NCBI RefSeq assembly: GCF_001661345.1
Contig: NW_017962915.1
Coordinates: forward strand, 809,657-873,656
DNA: 64,000 nucleotides
Source of the DNA: Ascoidea rubescens DSM 1968
Lineage: Eukaryota > Ascomycota > Saccharomycetes > Ascoideales > Ascoideaceae
Direction: 5' to 3'
A program made the translations under genes and the position numbers. The notes under the pieces were generated by a model. The model searched no databases and was not told the DNA's origin. It worked only from the letters and a program-made list of their open reading frames with translations. Of the stretch, positions 48,431 to 59,739 are shown piece by piece; position 1 is the stretch's first letter, and each line of letters starts with the position of its first letter.

Positions 48431-50911
48431 ATGGTAGATCCAGTCATCCAAAGGAAAAGAAGTTCCACCATCAGTAAACTAGGAAAGCTCTTCCACTCTC
48501 ACACTTCTCTCTCCAACCAGCAAAATCCTCCTCAACATTCTGTCCAACAAAAAAAAGAAATCTTCTCCAACTTCCTCTCCCCAAAATCTTCTCCAAATCC
48601 CTCGCCAACACTCTCCCCAAAGACCTCTCTTACCTCAAAGAAAAACTCTCTAATTTCTAATCCAGCAACAAAACCCATTCCAAAGGCTGTCAATAGATCT
48701 CCCAATGCTAACTCGATTTTAAACTCCTTTTCCAATTCTCTATCAACGTCTATTTCCCCATTATCATTAAAACCACCTTCCAACAAAAACAACACCACCA
48801 CCACTGCCAAATCTAACAATAAATCACTAAAATCAAAACTACTCAATCACGATCGTAAAACCTCAAGCCCACTACCAAATAATTCTTCTTCAACTAATCT
48901 GAATCTGAATCTAAATCTAAATTCAAAATCCCTACTATCAATCAACTCAAAAAGAAAATCCTCTTTCTCAAAATCTTCCGCCTTTTCTTTATCAAGTCTT
49001 AAAAGTAATCCCAATAATAGCCATAACCATTCCCATAATAACACTAATAATATCCACTCCAATAACCAAAATACAAAAGCTTATACCCACTTTTCATTAA
49101 ACTCTTCATCTTCCTCTCTCTCTTCTTCTGATGAAAGCTTTTACCATGGAAAAATCTTATCCACAAACAAAAACTCAAGCTCCTCTTCTTCCTCCTCCAA
49201 ATCTCGCTTGAATTCAATCTCAAATCAAATCTCTTCTTCAAATTTAAATTCAATTGTTCCCACTAAAAGACACTCGAGCTTGAAACTATTTCAAAAGAAA
49301 GAATCAACTTCCCACAATACAAAAGATACAATCAATAACAATAACAATAACAATAACAATAACAATAACAATAATAATAATAATAATAATAACAATATTC
49401 AAATCAAATCAAAATCATCAAAACTGAAACCTTCTTCTCCTTCTAAAAATTCAACTTCCTTCACTTCTTTTTCCTTTTCTTCAACTTCAACTTCAACTTC
49501 AACTTCAACTTCACCTTCAAATCTAAATTCAAATTCAAATTCAAATTCAAATTCAAATCCAAATCCAAATCCAATTACCTCTTCAACTCAAAAAAACTCC
49601 CTCCTAAATGATCCAGTACCGAAAAATAAAACCTCAATCAACGCCAATTCATCCTCTCACTCAACCTCTCCTCCTCCTCCACCTCTATCTACACCCATCA
49701 ACTCTTCAAACTCAAGATTTCAACTATTCGAAGATGGCTCTCATATCCATCGCCTAAAAAATACAAAAGGTCAAGAAAAAGTTGGTAGTCTTATCAAAGA
49801 CTTGCTCGGCGCTAAAAAACTCAGAGACGAAGCTGTTAGCGCCATCTTTGCCGATGAAAACGACACTGAAATCAAAAACGAAATCAAAAACGAATCAAAA
49901 AACAAAAAAAAACATAATCCTCCTCTGCTAATAACTGGCCTATTAAATGAAGTAAGAAAAAGTGGTGCCGGCGTTAACAACATCAACATCGACAACCTCG
50001 ATAACTTGGTCACCAATAAAATCGATTCAAGATCCTTTGTCGAAAAATATGGCAAATGCCAACAAGTCATCGGTAAAGGTGCTTTTGGTACTGTTAGAAT
50101 CTCTCATAAAGAAATCAAAATCGGCAACTTCAAACATAAAAACATGTATGCAGTTAAAGAATTCAAAAGAAAAGAAAACGAACTATCCTCATCCTATAAA
50201 CAAAAAATCGCTTGCGAATTTAGTATATCCTCTCTATTACAACATATTAACATCATTCATACTCTAGATTTGCTACAAAATGCAAAAGGCGATTATTTTG
50301 AAGTCATGGAATTTTGTAATGGCGGTGATTTGTTTTCTTTAATCATCACTGCAGGAAAATTAGAGTACATCGAAGCTGACTGCTTTTTTAAACAACTAAT
50401 GAGAGGTGTTTCCTATATGCATGATATGGGTGTTACTCATAGAGACTTAAAACCAGAAAACTTGCTACTAACATCAAATGGCTGTTTAAAGATATCCGAT
50501 TTTGGTAATGGTGAATGCTTTAGATTAGCATGGGAAAAGGAAATCCATTTAAGTACCGGAATCTCAGGATCAAGTCCATATATTGCCCCAGAAGAATTTA
50601 TTTACGAAGAATATGACCCAAGACCTGTCGATATTTGGTCTTGTGGTGTCATTTATATGGCAATGAGAACTGGTAGACAGCTATGGAAAATCGCCAAAAA
50701 TGACGATGAATTTTATCAAAAATACCTAAAAGGTAGAAAGGATGAAGCAGGTTACGAACCAATTGAAAATATTAAAAGAGCCAGATGCAGAAATGTCATT
50801 TATTCTATATTAGATCCTGTTCCATCCAGAAGAATCACAGCTAAAAAGGCACTAAACTCTGAATGGGGCAGAGAAATCAAATGCTGTCGTGCAGCAGAGG
50901 TGCCATCTTAA
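48431..50911 (+). CDS. SAT4: SAT4(HAL4)/HRK1-type protein kinase
   Basis: A fungal Ser/Thr kinase of the Npr1/Hal5 group. In S. cerevisiae Sat4 and Hal5 stabilise the Trk potassium transporters, and Hrk1 activates the Pma1 proton pump. The 826-residue protein has a Ser/Asn/Pro-rich N-terminal half and a kinase domain from about 536: G548KGAFG553, VKEF, catalytic HRD Asp672 in THRDLKPEN, and DFG Asp690. The activation segment [12 protein letters not shown] and the hallmark [40 protein letters not shown] and EWGREIKCC identify the Sat4/Hrk1 branch. The ATG at 48431 ([24 protein letters not shown]) follows leader codons starting at TTG that look hydrophobic and non-genic. Poly-Asn (49333-49396) and Thr-Ser/Ser-Asn repeats are in frame. 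Sat4 versus Hrk1 cannot be decided. Confidence 0.82.
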   Translation: MVDPVIQRKRSSTISKLGKLFHSHTSLSNQQNPPQHSVQQKKEIFSNFLSPKSSPNPSPTLSPKTSLTSKKNSLISNPATKPIPKAVNRSPNANSILNSFSNSLSTSISPLSLKPPSNKNNTTTTAKSNNKSLKSKLLNHDRKTSSPLPNNSSSTNLNLNLNLNSKSLLSINSKRKSSFSKSSAFSLSSLKSNPNNSHNHSHNNTNNIHSNNQNTKAYTHFSLNSSSSSLSSSDESFYHGKILSTNKNSSSSSSSSKSRLNSISNQISSSNLNSIVPTKRHSSLKLFQKKESTSHNTKDTINNNNNNNNNNNNNNNNNNNNNIQIKSKSSKLKPSSPSKNSTSFTSFSFSSTSTSTSTSTSPSNLNSNSNSNSNSNPNPNPITSSTQKNSLLNDPVPKNKTSINANSSSHSTSPPPPPLSTPINSSNSRFQLFEDGSHIHRLKNTKGQEKVGSLIKDLLGAKKLRDEAVSAIFADENDTEIKNEIKNESKNKKKHNPPLLITGLLNEVRKSGAGVNNINIDNLDNLVTNKIDSRSFVEKYGKCQQVIGKGAFGTVRISHKEIKIGNFKHKNMYAVKEFKRKENELSSSYKQKIACEFSISSLLQHINIIHTLDLLQNAKGDYFEVMEFCNGGDLFSLIITAGKLEYIEADCFFKQLMRGVSYMHDMGVTHRDLKPENLLLTSNGCLKISDFGNGECFRLAWEKEIHLSTGISGSSPYIAPEEFIYEEYDPRPVDIWSCGVIYMAMRTGRQLWKIAKNDDEFYQKYLKGRKDEAGYEPIENIKRARCRNVIYSILDPVPSRRITAKKALNSEWGREIKCCRAAEVPS
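49333..49396. repeat. AATAAC microsatellite coding poly-Asn in the SAT4-like gene
   Basis: Tandem AATAAC followed by AATAAT units, in frame. Neighbouring in-frame repeats are CTTCAA units (about 49477-49513) and AAATTC units (about 49525-49560). Confidence 0.9.
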
Positions 50912-51673
50912 GGGACTGAAAAGTCTTAGAAAAGGAAAAAAAAGCAATTAAATTAAATTAAATTTTATAAACATAAAGATGAACCAATAAATTATATTAT
51001 AAACATATTATGTTCTTCATTCAAGTACTTCATTTAACTATATCATTCACCGAGAAATAGCTTTTAATTACTCGTTCTATTTTTATCTTCGTTTCCAAGC
51101 TATATTACCAACTATTTTTTTTTTTCAATCTAGATTCTTATCTTTTTTCTAACATTAATTCACTTTTTTGTGTTATCATTTTCATTCTTATTATCATCAT
51201 TATTTACATTTTATTTTTGTTTTCTTTTTTTTGTTTGTTTTATTCTTTTCCTATTCTAGTATTCATTAGCTGGTCTCTATGGCTGGTTACTATTTTTGTT
51301 TTGTGATGTGGCATTAACTCAATACACAAATAATAAATTACCCACACTGTAGAAGCAGAAGCAGCAAAAGCAGCAAAAGAAGCAAAAAACCACTGCAGCG
51401 GATCTGGTCGGGTAACCCGTCTCAAACCTTTTTTTTTTCCTAAATAAAAATACTTTCCTCATCTTTACTTGTTTTTTTATTACAATTTATTGCAAACTAC
51501 TTCAAATATTCATTATTTTAATCTAAAATTCTTGAGTTTTTAGATTTATTTTGTTTTAGTAGGTCTTTTGTAATATTTTCAAAACTATTTGCTCTGAATT
51601 TAGCTTTTTTTCTTAGCTTCTACGCTCAATTTTATGTCTTTTTAACTACTTTATTAGTTTCAGTATTTCAGTT
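50912..51673. promoter_or_regulatory. TOP1 upstream region
   Basis: 762 AT-rich bases interrupted by a short GC spot (51350-51420). This has an AGAAGCAGAAGCAGCA tract and the palindrome CGGGTAACCCG (51409-51419), two overlapping Reb1-type sites. Reb1-type factors set nucleosome-free regions in yeast promoters; use here is inference. The rest has T-runs. Confidence 0.55.
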
Positions 51674-54319
51674 ATGGTTGATATGATTGATGAAGAGGTT
51701 CCATTTGCTTCATTCCCTTCAAGAAAGAGAATCAGAATTGAGAGTGACGATGAAGATGAAACCTACCGTGACCAAGAACATCTTCAGCACTCTCAAACCA
51801 ACGGAATCACTGATGAAAATAGCAAAAATGGAATTTCAAATGACTATTCAGACAACTATTCAAATGGTTATTCAAATGGAAATGCTATCACTAATTCTAG
51901 TATTGATTCGCTCAAGTCTGAAAATGAAAGCTTGGAAGATATGACATTCAGCTCATTTAATAGTTCTGTAAATTTGAAATCAAAAGTTAATGGTACAAAA
52001 TCAAAATCAAAAACTTCAACTCCAAGACAACCTAGAAAAAAAGTTGCAAAAATTGTTGATGACGAAGATGACGATGAAGATTATCAAAACGATAATGAAA
52101 AACATGAATTTAAGTCAGAAGATGACAGTTCTACAGATAATTTAAAGAAAAAGAAAATAAAAGATGAAGATGAATATGAATATGAAGAAACTCCAAAGAA
52201 AAAAACTCAAGCTAAGGCCAAATCAAAGAAAAAAGATCTGGAAAATGGGAAACCAAAATCAAAATCAAAATCAAAAGTGAAAAAAGAATCTGATGATAAG
52301 AAAACATTAACAAAATTACAAAAAGAAGAGGCCAAAAGAATCAAAGAAGAAGAAAAGAAAAAAAAATTAGAAGAAAAAGAAAAAAACACTTACAAATGGT
52401 GGGAAAATGAGGAAGAAGGAGATAAAGATGGTGAAATCAAATGGCAAACTTTAGAGCATAATGGTGTAATGTTTCCACCAGAATATGAACCTTTACCAAG
52501 TAATGTTAAATTATATTATGATGGAAAACCTGTGGATTTACCTCCAAAAGTTGAAGAAGTTGCCGGGTTCTTTGCAGCATTGATAGAAACTGAGTATGGT
52601 AAAAATCCTATTTTTCAAAAAAATTTCTTTAGAGATTTTAAAGATCTTATAAAAAAACACAATTCAAAAAACCCTGATGATAAAATTTCGATTGAATCGT
52701 TTGATAAATGTGATTTCACAAAAATATTTAATTATTTTGAAGCAGAAAAGGAAAGAAAAAAGGCGTTACCAAACAGTGTTAAAAAGCAACAAAGAGATGA
52801 AAAAAACAAATTAGCAGAACCCTTTAAGTTTTGTTTTGTTGATGGCAGAAAAGAGCAAGTTGGAAATTTTACAATTGAACCTCCAGGTTTATTTAGAGGT
52901 CGTGGATCTCATCCCAAAACTGGTACATTGAAAAAAAGAGTGTTCCCCGAAGAAATTACAATAAATATTGGCAAGGAGGCCAAAGTTCCTGAACCACCAA
53001 CTGGACATAAATGGGCAGAAGTCAGAAATGATAATACAGTTACTTGGTTAGCAACATGGAAAGAAAACGTTTTAGGACAGAATAAATATGTTAGATTTGC
53101 TGCAAATTCGTCATTTAAAGGAATGAGTGATTTGAAAAAATATAATAAATGTAGAGAATTAAAAAACCATATTGAAAAAATTCGATTAGATTATAATAAA
53201 AATCTTAAATCTAAGGTCATGCAGGAAAGACAAATTGCAGTTGCTATATATTTCATTGATAAGTTGGCATTAAGAGCCGGTGGTGAAAAGAATACTGAAG
53301 ATTTAGCCGATACAGTTGGATGTTGCTCGTTAAGATATGAACATGTTACATTGGAGCCACCAAATTATGTCATATTTGATTTTTTAGGTAAGGACTCTGT
53401 TCCATACCATCAAAAAGTTGAAGTTGATGCTCAAGTTTTCAAAAACATTCGAATTTTTAAAAGACCACCAAAGAAGTCTGGTGATAAATTGTTTGATAGA
53501 ATTGATCCAACAATTTTAAATAATTTTTTGCAGAATAATTATATGAAGGGATTAACTGCAAAAGTTATTCGTACTTATAATGCTTCGAATACAATGCAGG
53601 AACAATTAGATTTGATGGAAAAAAAAGGGAATTTTAAAGGATCAATTGAAGAAAAAATTGTTGCATTTAGAGCAGCTAATAAAGAAGTTGCAATATTATG
53701 TAACCATCAAAAGGGAATTACAAAGAATTTTGATGAAACTCTTCAAAAGTTTCATGATAAGATTGAAGAAATGAAATGGCAAAAGATGAGAACAAGCAAA
53801 ATGCTAAATCAAATTGATGAAAAATTTAAAGCTAAGAAATTGGGATTTACAAAAAATAAAATTAAAGTGATCCATAAGAGGATAATTGATAGAGAAAAGG
53901 AAAAAATAATAAAAAAATTTGACAAAGAAAATGAGAGCTTGAAATTTGAAAACAAGAAACTATTACCTAAAAGTGAGTTAAAAGAGAGATTAACCAAGAT
54001 CGTTGAGCTTGAAAGCTTTTATAAAGAAGAATATGAAACAGGGAAAGTTTCAGTTGGATTAAGTAGTAATGTTACTGTATTGCAGAATCAATTAAAGAAG
54101 TTTGATACTAGAATCAAAAATGCTGCATTGCAACTACAGGATAAAGAGGACAATAAGAATGTTGCACTTAATACGTCTATTATGAATTATATAGACCCGA
54201 GGTTATGTGTGATGTTTTGCAAAAGATATAAAGTGCCTATTGAGAAAATTTTTTCTAAAACAATTCGAGATAGATTTACTTGGGCTATACATAATGCGGA
54301 TGAGAACTGGAGGTTTTAA
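51674..54319 (+). CDS. TOP1: TOP1, DNA topoisomerase IB
   Basis: Top1 relaxes supercoils by single-strand cleavage during replication and transcription. The 881-residue protein has an acidic/basic N-terminal domain rich in Lys and Asp/Glu (residues 1-240) with nuclear-localisation-like [13 protein letters not shown]. The core begins at [36 protein letters not shown]. Catalytic elements are seen: [36 protein letters not shown] (first Arg), NHQKG, and the active-site Tyr839 in MNYIDPR, 42 residues from the end exactly as Tyr727 in S. cerevisiae Top1. The usual SKINY reads SIMNY. The C-terminus [17 protein letters not shown]...ENWRF is typical. The start ATG is the first in the frame. It is upstream of, and in the same orientation as, the SNRNP27-like gene. 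Confidence 0.96.
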   Translation: MVDMIDEEVPFASFPSRKRIRIESDDEDETYRDQEHLQHSQTNGITDENSKNGISNDYSDNYSNGYSNGNAITNSSIDSLKSENESLEDMTFSSFNSSVNLKSKVNGTKSKSKTSTPRQPRKKVAKIVDDEDDDEDYQNDNEKHEFKSEDDSSTDNLKKKKIKDEDEYEYEETPKKKTQAKAKSKKKDLENGKPKSKSKSKVKKESDDKKTLTKLQKEEAKRIKEEEKKKKLEEKEKNTYKWWENEEEGDKDGEIKWQTLEHNGVMFPPEYEPLPSNVKLYYDGKPVDLPPKVEEVAGFFAALIETEYGKNPIFQKNFFRDFKDLIKKHNSKNPDDKISIESFDKCDFTKIFNYFEAEKERKKALPNSVKKQQRDEKNKLAEPFKFCFVDGRKEQVGNFTIEPPGLFRGRGSHPKTGTLKKRVFPEEITINIGKEAKVPEPPTGHKWAEVRNDNTVTWLATWKENVLGQNKYVRFAANSSFKGMSDLKKYNKCRELKNHIEKIRLDYNKNLKSKVMQERQIAVAIYFIDKLALRAGGEKNTEDLADTVGCCSLRYEHVTLEPPNYVIFDFLGKDSVPYHQKVEVDAQVFKNIRIFKRPPKKSGDKLFDRIDPTILNNFLQNNYMKGLTAKVIRTYNASNTMQEQLDLMEKKGNFKGSIEEKIVAFRAANKEVAILCNHQKGITKNFDETLQKFHDKIEEMKWQKMRTSKMLNQIDEKFKAKKLGFTKNKIKVIHKRIIDREKEKIIKKFDKENESLKFENKKLLPKSELKERLTKIVELESFYKEEYETGKVSVGLSSNVTVLQNQLKKFDTRIKNAALQLQDKEDNKNVALNTSIMNYIDPRLCVMFCKRYKVPIEKIFSKTIRDRFTWAIHNADENWRF

Positions 54320-54673
54320 TAAGACAATTAGAGTACAGGAGACTTTTAGTTTTAATAGAAAATGATTATAAATTGGTTAACTTCTATGCCTTATGTAAAT
54401 TTATAAAAAATTTATATTTATGTTTATACTGATATATAAGTTTATATCAAACAGCAAAATTTGAACGTTGAATAAACATAGAAACGGATATTAGTTGGCT
54501 TTGCTACAGAATTGGAGAACTGAGGCCAATTAAGGTTTTGCTAACGGATCTTAGTTTTTTTGTTAAATTATTCATCATCAAAGAGATGTCAAACAGTGAA
54601 ATAAACTGGAGAAATAGAGAAAATACGGAAAGGATATAGAGATATATAAAATATATAATAAAATCGTATCCGA
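54320..54673. other. TOP1 downstream / SNRNP27-like promoter
   Basis: 354 AT-rich bases with TATATAAAATATATAATAA just before the next start (54641-54662). No other feature seen. Confidence 0.5.
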
Positions 54674-55480
54674 ATGATAGAGAACAAGAATATTCCAGCT
54701 ACTGAGTTATATCAGAGGAAATTTGAGCTGAAAATAAGTGATGGTATTGATTCTGCTGATTTAGTTGACAATGATATTGAAATGGATAAAGAGATAGAAA
54801 ATGATAACAAGAACGTTGATATCAATAATATAAATAACGATAACAATGAAAATTCTAATATCAATAACAACCCTGATATCAATAACAACTCAAGCAGAAA
54901 TACCAGTATTATTACTGGCAATAATAACAGTGTTAATGGTAATGGCATTGATAATCACAATCAGCTCAACGCTACAAATGGCAACAACAGAGTTGGGCCA
55001 AATCCTTTTGAATTTCAATTCATCAAAAAAGACAAAAACACTTCTAGAGACAAAAAGAAGCAAGAACTAGAAGATGATAGAAGAGGAAAGAACAAGCCAA
55101 AGAAGACAAGTTCTACTTCGCAGCTGCAAAGCCAGCAAAACAAGGTAAAAGAGAGGGAAGAAAGAGGGAGGTCGAAAGTGAAGGTGGTGAACAGCAGCCA
55201 CAACGGTAGCAGTGAAGGCGATCCACAGCACAGCAGCAAAGACAGCACAGGAAGCACCAGCCAGGGTATATCCGAGGCCGAGGAGGAGCAGGAAATGATA
55301 CGGTTGTTTGGAATCAGCCACTTCACGTCCACAAAAGGAAAAAAGGTCGAGGGTACCGACGGTAGTCTTGTCAGCACCAACAAGACCTCGAGTTTCCGTC
55401 AGTACATGAACCGGGAAAGCGGTTTCAACAGACCGTTGTCACCCCCCGGAAGAAGCACCAAGAAACGTAGGAAAAATTAA
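54674..55480 (+). CDS. SNRNP27-like U4/U6.U5 tri-snRNP 27K protein
   Basis: The last about 60 residues match the signature of the tri-snRNP 27 kDa family: IRLFGISHFTSTKGKKVEGTDGS...SFRQYMNRESGFNRPLSPPG, where the family reads F-STKGKxVxG...RQYMNRxGGFNRPL. In animals this protein sits next to Prp8 and Snu66 in the pre-B spliceosome and influences 5' splice-site choice. The rest (268 residues in total) is Asn/Asp-rich (about 25-120) then Lys/Arg/Ser-rich, comparable to the charged or RS-like N-terminal part of the family. To my knowledge S. cerevisiae has no clear orthologue. The coding DNA changes from AT-rich to GC-rich after about 55080. ELG1 follows 139 bases downstream. Family assignment is by motif only. 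Confidence 0.75.
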   Translation: MIENKNIPATELYQRKFELKISDGIDSADLVDNDIEMDKEIENDNKNVDINNINNDNNENSNINNNPDINNNSSRNTSIITGNNNSVNGNGIDNHNQLNATNGNNRVGPNPFEFQFIKKDKNTSRDKKKQELEDDRRGKNKPKKTSSTSQLQSQQNKVKEREERGRSKVKVVNSSHNGSSEGDPQHSSKDSTGSTSQGISEAEEEQEMIRLFGISHFTSTKGKKVEGTDGSLVSTNKTSSFRQYMNRESGFNRPLSPPGRSTKKRRKN

Positions 55481-55549
55481 CCGAATACACGCTCAAGTTT
55501 CGGGGACACACCGGGTTTGGCGCTCCTTCGTTTTTCGGGTCTGAGCTGC

Positions 55550-55558
55550 TTTCGCGTC
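55550..55558. promoter_or_regulatory. SBF/MBF-like site upstream of ELG1
   Basis: TTTCGCGTC (reverse GACGCGAAA) combines the CGCGAAA core of SBF with the ACGCG core of MBF, 62 bases before the ELG1 ATG. G1/S expression is expected for a replication clamp unloader; binding is inference. Confidence 0.4.
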
Positions 55559-55619
55559 GTTCTTCAGCTTCTCTTCGTTGAGCTGATTTTTTTACTGCGC
55601 TACTTTTTTCTTGTAGGCG

Positions 55620-58600
55620 ATGATGACAAGATCAAAGACAAACAGCAGGAAAATACAGTCCACTTTCAACTTCAAAACGAACGACGATGGATCAGTGATA
55701 ATCGGCAATAATTGTGCTTTGGACTCCACCATAAAGCTCTTCCCCATAAGTAACAGATTGAATATCGAGCAAATCATCGATTTAGATGATGGAATCAATA
55801 ACAGTTCTGATATTGATGCTGATCTCAACCTTGGAGATAATGCTGATTTGTCTGATGATTATGACTCCAAGATATTGGATCTTGAATCCAAGATACTAAA
55901 TTCGAATACTAATATCAAAAAGATAACTTCTTTGGACTTTCTCAATCTATCAAAACAAAAATTTTTAGATGATAAGAAAACTGTCAAAAAGAAAAATCAG
56001 AAAAACAGTGCAACTAATACTAGTGGAACTAACACCAAGAAAAAATATAAATTTAAAAATAAATCTTTTATTGTATCACTTAAATTTACAAGCATAACAC
56101 ATCGAAATTTAATTCAGAAAATGGTTAGTAATAGTGAAAATCCGTTTTTTTCAAGAGGAAATATTGATTATTTATCTATTTTACACAATCCTCCAGAGAT
56201 AATTGATCTTGATAATGATAGAAATATAAATAATTCATTTGTTGTCACTTTAAAATTCAAATCGAGAAAATTTATTAATAGATTTTCTTCAATTATTGAA
56301 GCTGATGAGAATCCTTTTCTTACAAGAGGAAATATCACTCATGATGAAACTATCTTGGATGAAGATAAAGGTGATGATAGAGATAGCGATTTTGAATTAA
56401 TAACCGATTTACCAAATCAGAATACAAAACCCGGTAAACAGAAAACTTATAAAAACCCTTTTTTCGCTTCAGTTGCTGAAAAGGCTAAAATTTATGAATC
56501 AATATCATCATCAACTTGTAATTCTACTGATAATTTAATTTTGCAAAACAAAAATTTAAGAAGGAATTTTAAAGAGAAAAAAATAATTCATACAAGATTA
56601 CCAACAAGAGAAGAATTTTTGGTTTATGATAATTCTTATTACAAGGAATCTTATAAATGCCAATTTAAGAAAAAATTTGATGATTTAAATATTAAATTGA
56701 AACCTACTAGCCAAAGAAATAAAAGAAAAAACTTGATTTATCGAAATTTATTAGATGGTATAAATGGCAATGATTATGAAAAGTTAATCAATATCAATAG
56801 CAGCACGAAAAAACCCGGATATAAATATTCTTTTAAAACAATAACAAATGCGAAACTAATAAATAGGATAGAACAGGAAAAATCTCTATATGATTCCATT
56901 AATAAATCACAAGTCTTTGAAAAATTCAGATATTATTTAATTAAAAACTCTTCTTTACCAAATTATGAAAGATTTCGGAATAATTTAAATAGTTTATTGA
57001 AAACTCAATTATGGCAAAACTTTTTTGCTCCTAAAAATTCAAATCAATTAATTTTTGATAAAAAGTTATCACTGAATATATTAACTTGGTTAAAAACATC
57101 TTTTATAAAGTTGAAGAAAAAGGAAATAAATGATAGATTCCCAATTGAGAAGAAAAAAAAAATAAAATATAAAAGATGCTCAAAATATGATGATCGGTAT
57201 GATTCTGATGATGATCTAGATGGATTCATCGTTAATGATTATGAAATTGAGTATAATTATACTAAAAACGATTTAAATTATAGTTTGAATAATGATAATG
57301 TTAATAATATTTCAGATGATGACGATGATGATAATTATGGTGATAGTAGTAATTCAAGCAAACCCTTTATTCCACTAATGATATTATCTGGTGAGTCTGG
57401 AAGTGGCAAAACAGCATCACTTTATGCAATCATGAATGAATTATGCGGGTATGTTCATGAAATTAATACTAATCAATCGAGATCAAAGAAAGATATGATT
57501 AATTTATTAAAAGAGCTTTCTACCACACATAGCATTCATAATAAGAATCAGAAAAATACGAAAAATACAAAAAATACGAAAAATAATTTTTTTGGTATTA
57601 ATGTTAATAGTGATAATAACATTGTTGATAACAATGATAAAATTGAGAAAAATCATTTTCAAAATGGGATAATTTTATTTGAAAATGTAGATATACTATT
57701 TCAAGATTTTGATAAGGGATTTTGGAGTTCATTAAAATTTGCTTTAAACATTAGTAGAAAGCCGATAGTTTTGACATGTGAGGATTATAGCAAGATACCG
57801 AATGAGTTTCTTAAAATAGCAGAAAGAGAAAATTCGTGGATTCATTTTGATGAAGACTGTATTGATAAAAATGAGTTGAAAATGTATCTTTGGTTGTGTT
57901 GTATGTCGAGTGAACGATGCAGGATATCCAAGGGTGTCATCAATGAGATTATTAATAGAAATGGATGTAATTTGAAACGATGTCTTAATGAGCTTCAATG
58001 GTTGTGTATAAATCCAATAACAAAGGGAATTTCAAGTAAAATTGGTAATACTAGTAACGGTGGCAGCAATAGTAGTGTAGAAGACACTAATGTTATCGAT
58101 CTTGATCTTGATGAAGATGATGAAGATGATGAAGATGGAAGTGAATATAAAGAATCTAAGAATATAGATAGAGAATTTGAAAAAAAAAATAAAATGATTG
58201 AAAATGAAGAAAGTTTCTTCCATATTCAGGATAATGATATAAAAATGGAGTTTAAAGGATCAAATGATTTGGATTTTGTTGTTACCATTGATATTGATAA
58301 GAATAATATTATTGGAAATGAAGAAGGAGAAGATGATGGTGTGACATATGTTTCAAGCTTAGAGGAAGAAACTGAAGAGCTTATTAAGATTTCTAAAGAA
58401 TTTGATAATAGATCAATGTGTGATATGATATCAAATAATACTAGATCATCGATCAAACATTATGATGTAAACCAGCAATACTTGGTCTACCAGAACAAAC
58501 TATGCAAGGATAATACAAACAATAAAGAGAGAGAAAAATATAAGAAGGAAAGAAATAGTAAGAATAATAGAAGTAATAAAAACAATAAAAACAATGACAA

Positions 58601-59150
58601 GGTGACTACGCAGTTGGATTTTGATCTATATCTTAATGACGATTTTGAAACCGATAAAATAATAGTAAACAATTATGAAAGATATTTGAGCGAGGCAAAC
58701 TACTTGAGCATCCATCCGTTGCCATTTGAATTGGACATTGGAGAAGAGTTGCTAAAGACAATGAAGGTGGGACCTGATAAGGAAGATAAGCGAGAAAATT
58801 TGCTGAAAAATAAGATCATATCTGATGTGAAGGAGTACCTTGGCCATCGGCTTAAAAAAAAGATTCTGAAGCTGAGATACACTAGGACGCTGGGCGAGAG
58901 CGAAGCCAATGAGTACGAAGAAATCCGAGACTCAGATTGCATCAATATCTTGAGCTGGAACAAGATCATCTTGGAGATGTCACCTATGGTCAGAGAAATA
59001 GCCCGAAACGAATGGGCAATAAGAGTAAACACAACCCATCCAGCTTACGCAGCAAGAGACGTAACAATGAACGAGATGGTGCAGCATATGCACTTTGGCC
59101 ACGATGGGAAGGAAGTGCTCCAGACATTTCTTCCCCAGAACAGGCCCTAG
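55620..59150 (+). CDS. ELG1: ELG1, RFC-like PCNA unloader subunit
   Basis: Elg1 replaces Rfc1 in an RFC complex that removes PCNA from DNA after replication (ATAD5 in animals). The 1176-residue protein begins MMTRSKTNSRKIQSTFNF; the QSTFNF is a plausible PCNA-contact motif, tentatively. The AAA+ core has Walker A G591ESGSGKT598 and a Walker B-like ILFENVDILF (Glu688, Asp691), followed by FDKGFWSSLKFALNISRKPIVLTCED, characteristic of Elg1. It is about 400 residues longer than S. cerevisiae Elg1, with acidic and Asn-rich insertions; poly-Lys and Asp blocks occur near 510-570. The last 450 bases of the gene are GC-rich, merging with the island downstream. Two adjacent ATGs exist (55620, 55623); the first is used. 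The upstream gap to the SNRNP27-like gene is 139 bases. Confidence 0.86.
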   Translation: MMTRSKTNSRKIQSTFNFKTNDDGSVIIGNNCALDSTIKLFPISNRLNIEQIIDLDDGINNSSDIDADLNLGDNADLSDDYDSKILDLESKILNSNTNIKKITSLDFLNLSKQKFLDDKKTVKKKNQKNSATNTSGTNTKKKYKFKNKSFIVSLKFTSITHRNLIQKMVSNSENPFFSRGNIDYLSILHNPPEIIDLDNDRNINNSFVVTLKFKSRKFINRFSSIIEADENPFLTRGNITHDETILDEDKGDDRDSDFELITDLPNQNTKPGKQKTYKNPFFASVAEKAKIYESISSSTCNSTDNLILQNKNLRRNFKEKKIIHTRLPTREEFLVYDNSYYKESYKCQFKKKFDDLNIKLKPTSQRNKRKNLIYRNLLDGINGNDYEKLININSSTKKPGYKYSFKTITNAKLINRIEQEKSLYDSINKSQVFEKFRYYLIKNSSLPNYERFRNNLNSLLKTQLWQNFFAPKNSNQLIFDKKLSLNILTWLKTSFIKLKKKEINDRFPIEKKKKIKYKRCSKYDDRYDSDDDLDGFIVNDYEIEYNYTKNDLNYSLNNDNVNNISDDDDDDNYGDSSNSSKPFIPLMILSGESGSGKTASLYAIMNELCGYVHEINTNQSRSKKDMINLLKELSTTHSIHNKNQKNTKNTKNTKNNFFGINVNSDNNIVDNNDKIEKNHFQNGIILFENVDILFQDFDKGFWSSLKFALNISRKPIVLTCEDYSKIPNEFLKIAERENSWIHFDEDCIDKNELKMYLWLCCMSSERCRISKGVINEIINRNGCNLKRCLNELQWLCINPITKGISSKIGNTSNGGSNSSVEDTNVIDLDLDEDDEDDEDGSEYKESKNIDREFEKKNKMIENEESFFHIQDNDIKMEFKGSNDLDFVVTIDIDKNNIIGNEEGEDDGVTYVSSLEEETEELIKISKEFDNRSMCDMISNNTRSSIKHYDVNQQYLVYQNKLCKDNTNNKEREKYKKERNSKNNRSNKNNKNNDKVTTQLDFDLYLNDDFETDKIIVNNYERYLSEANYLSIHPLPFELDIGEELLKTMKVGPDKEDKRENLLKNKIISDVKEYLGHRLKKKILKLRYTRTLGESEANEYEEIRDSDCINILSWNKIILEMSPMVREIARNEWAIRVNTTHPAYAARDVTMNEMVQHMHFGHDGKEVLQTFLPQNRP

Positions 59151-59739
59151 TTTTGGCAGCACCAACAGGAACAAAAGCAGCAGCACCGGAAGCACATGCC
59201 GAGCCGGGGCTGCTGGCGCCAGCAGTGTGGGTCCTTGCCTCGTCTAACGAAAACGGACGACGATATAATCAAACGCTGAGACACAAACATGGCCAACTAC
59301 CCACTGAACCCAACTGAACCCAAACACCATAGACCAGACACAGCGCAAGCAAAGGCCTTGTTGTTCTGTGGGCTCATGGCCCGGTGTAGGACTTACCTTC
59401 TGGAAACATGAAATCGGGTACTGATATTGTCGTGAATGCTTAATCGAGTGTTCCTGCTGCGTTAACCGATGTTTATCTCCAGATCGTTTAGCTGGATGGG
59501 TGAAATGTGATCACTTGGTACTACCTCTGATACTGGATAATGTAATTACACTGAAGTGGGTGGTTTAACTTTTTTCTGGATGCTTCGCACTTCCTTCAAT
59601 TCGAATCATTATTAAAGGCCTATTTTTCACTTCTTTTAGTCCTCTTTGGATTTTCTTGTCTTCTCAAAAACACTGCCCACATCGTTCTCCTCTTATCTTC
59701 ACAATCAATTTACTGTCCTTACTCTGTATCAATCTAACC
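59151..59739. other. ELG1 downstream / GPI-protein promoter
   Basis: Positions 59151-59330 are GC-rich with an AGCAGCAGCACC tract (59175-59200). 59340-59580 is of mixed composition; 59390-59400 (ACTTACCTTC) resembles the U1 5' end but nothing downstream supports a snRNA. AT-rich leader follows. No tRNA boxes were found in a usable arrangement. Confidence 0.5.

Noticed and set aside
59385-59405. U1 snRNA 5' end (ACTTACCTTC)
   Set aside because: The sequence starts GGACTTACC rather than ATACTTACC and no further U1 stem-loops or Sm site follow.
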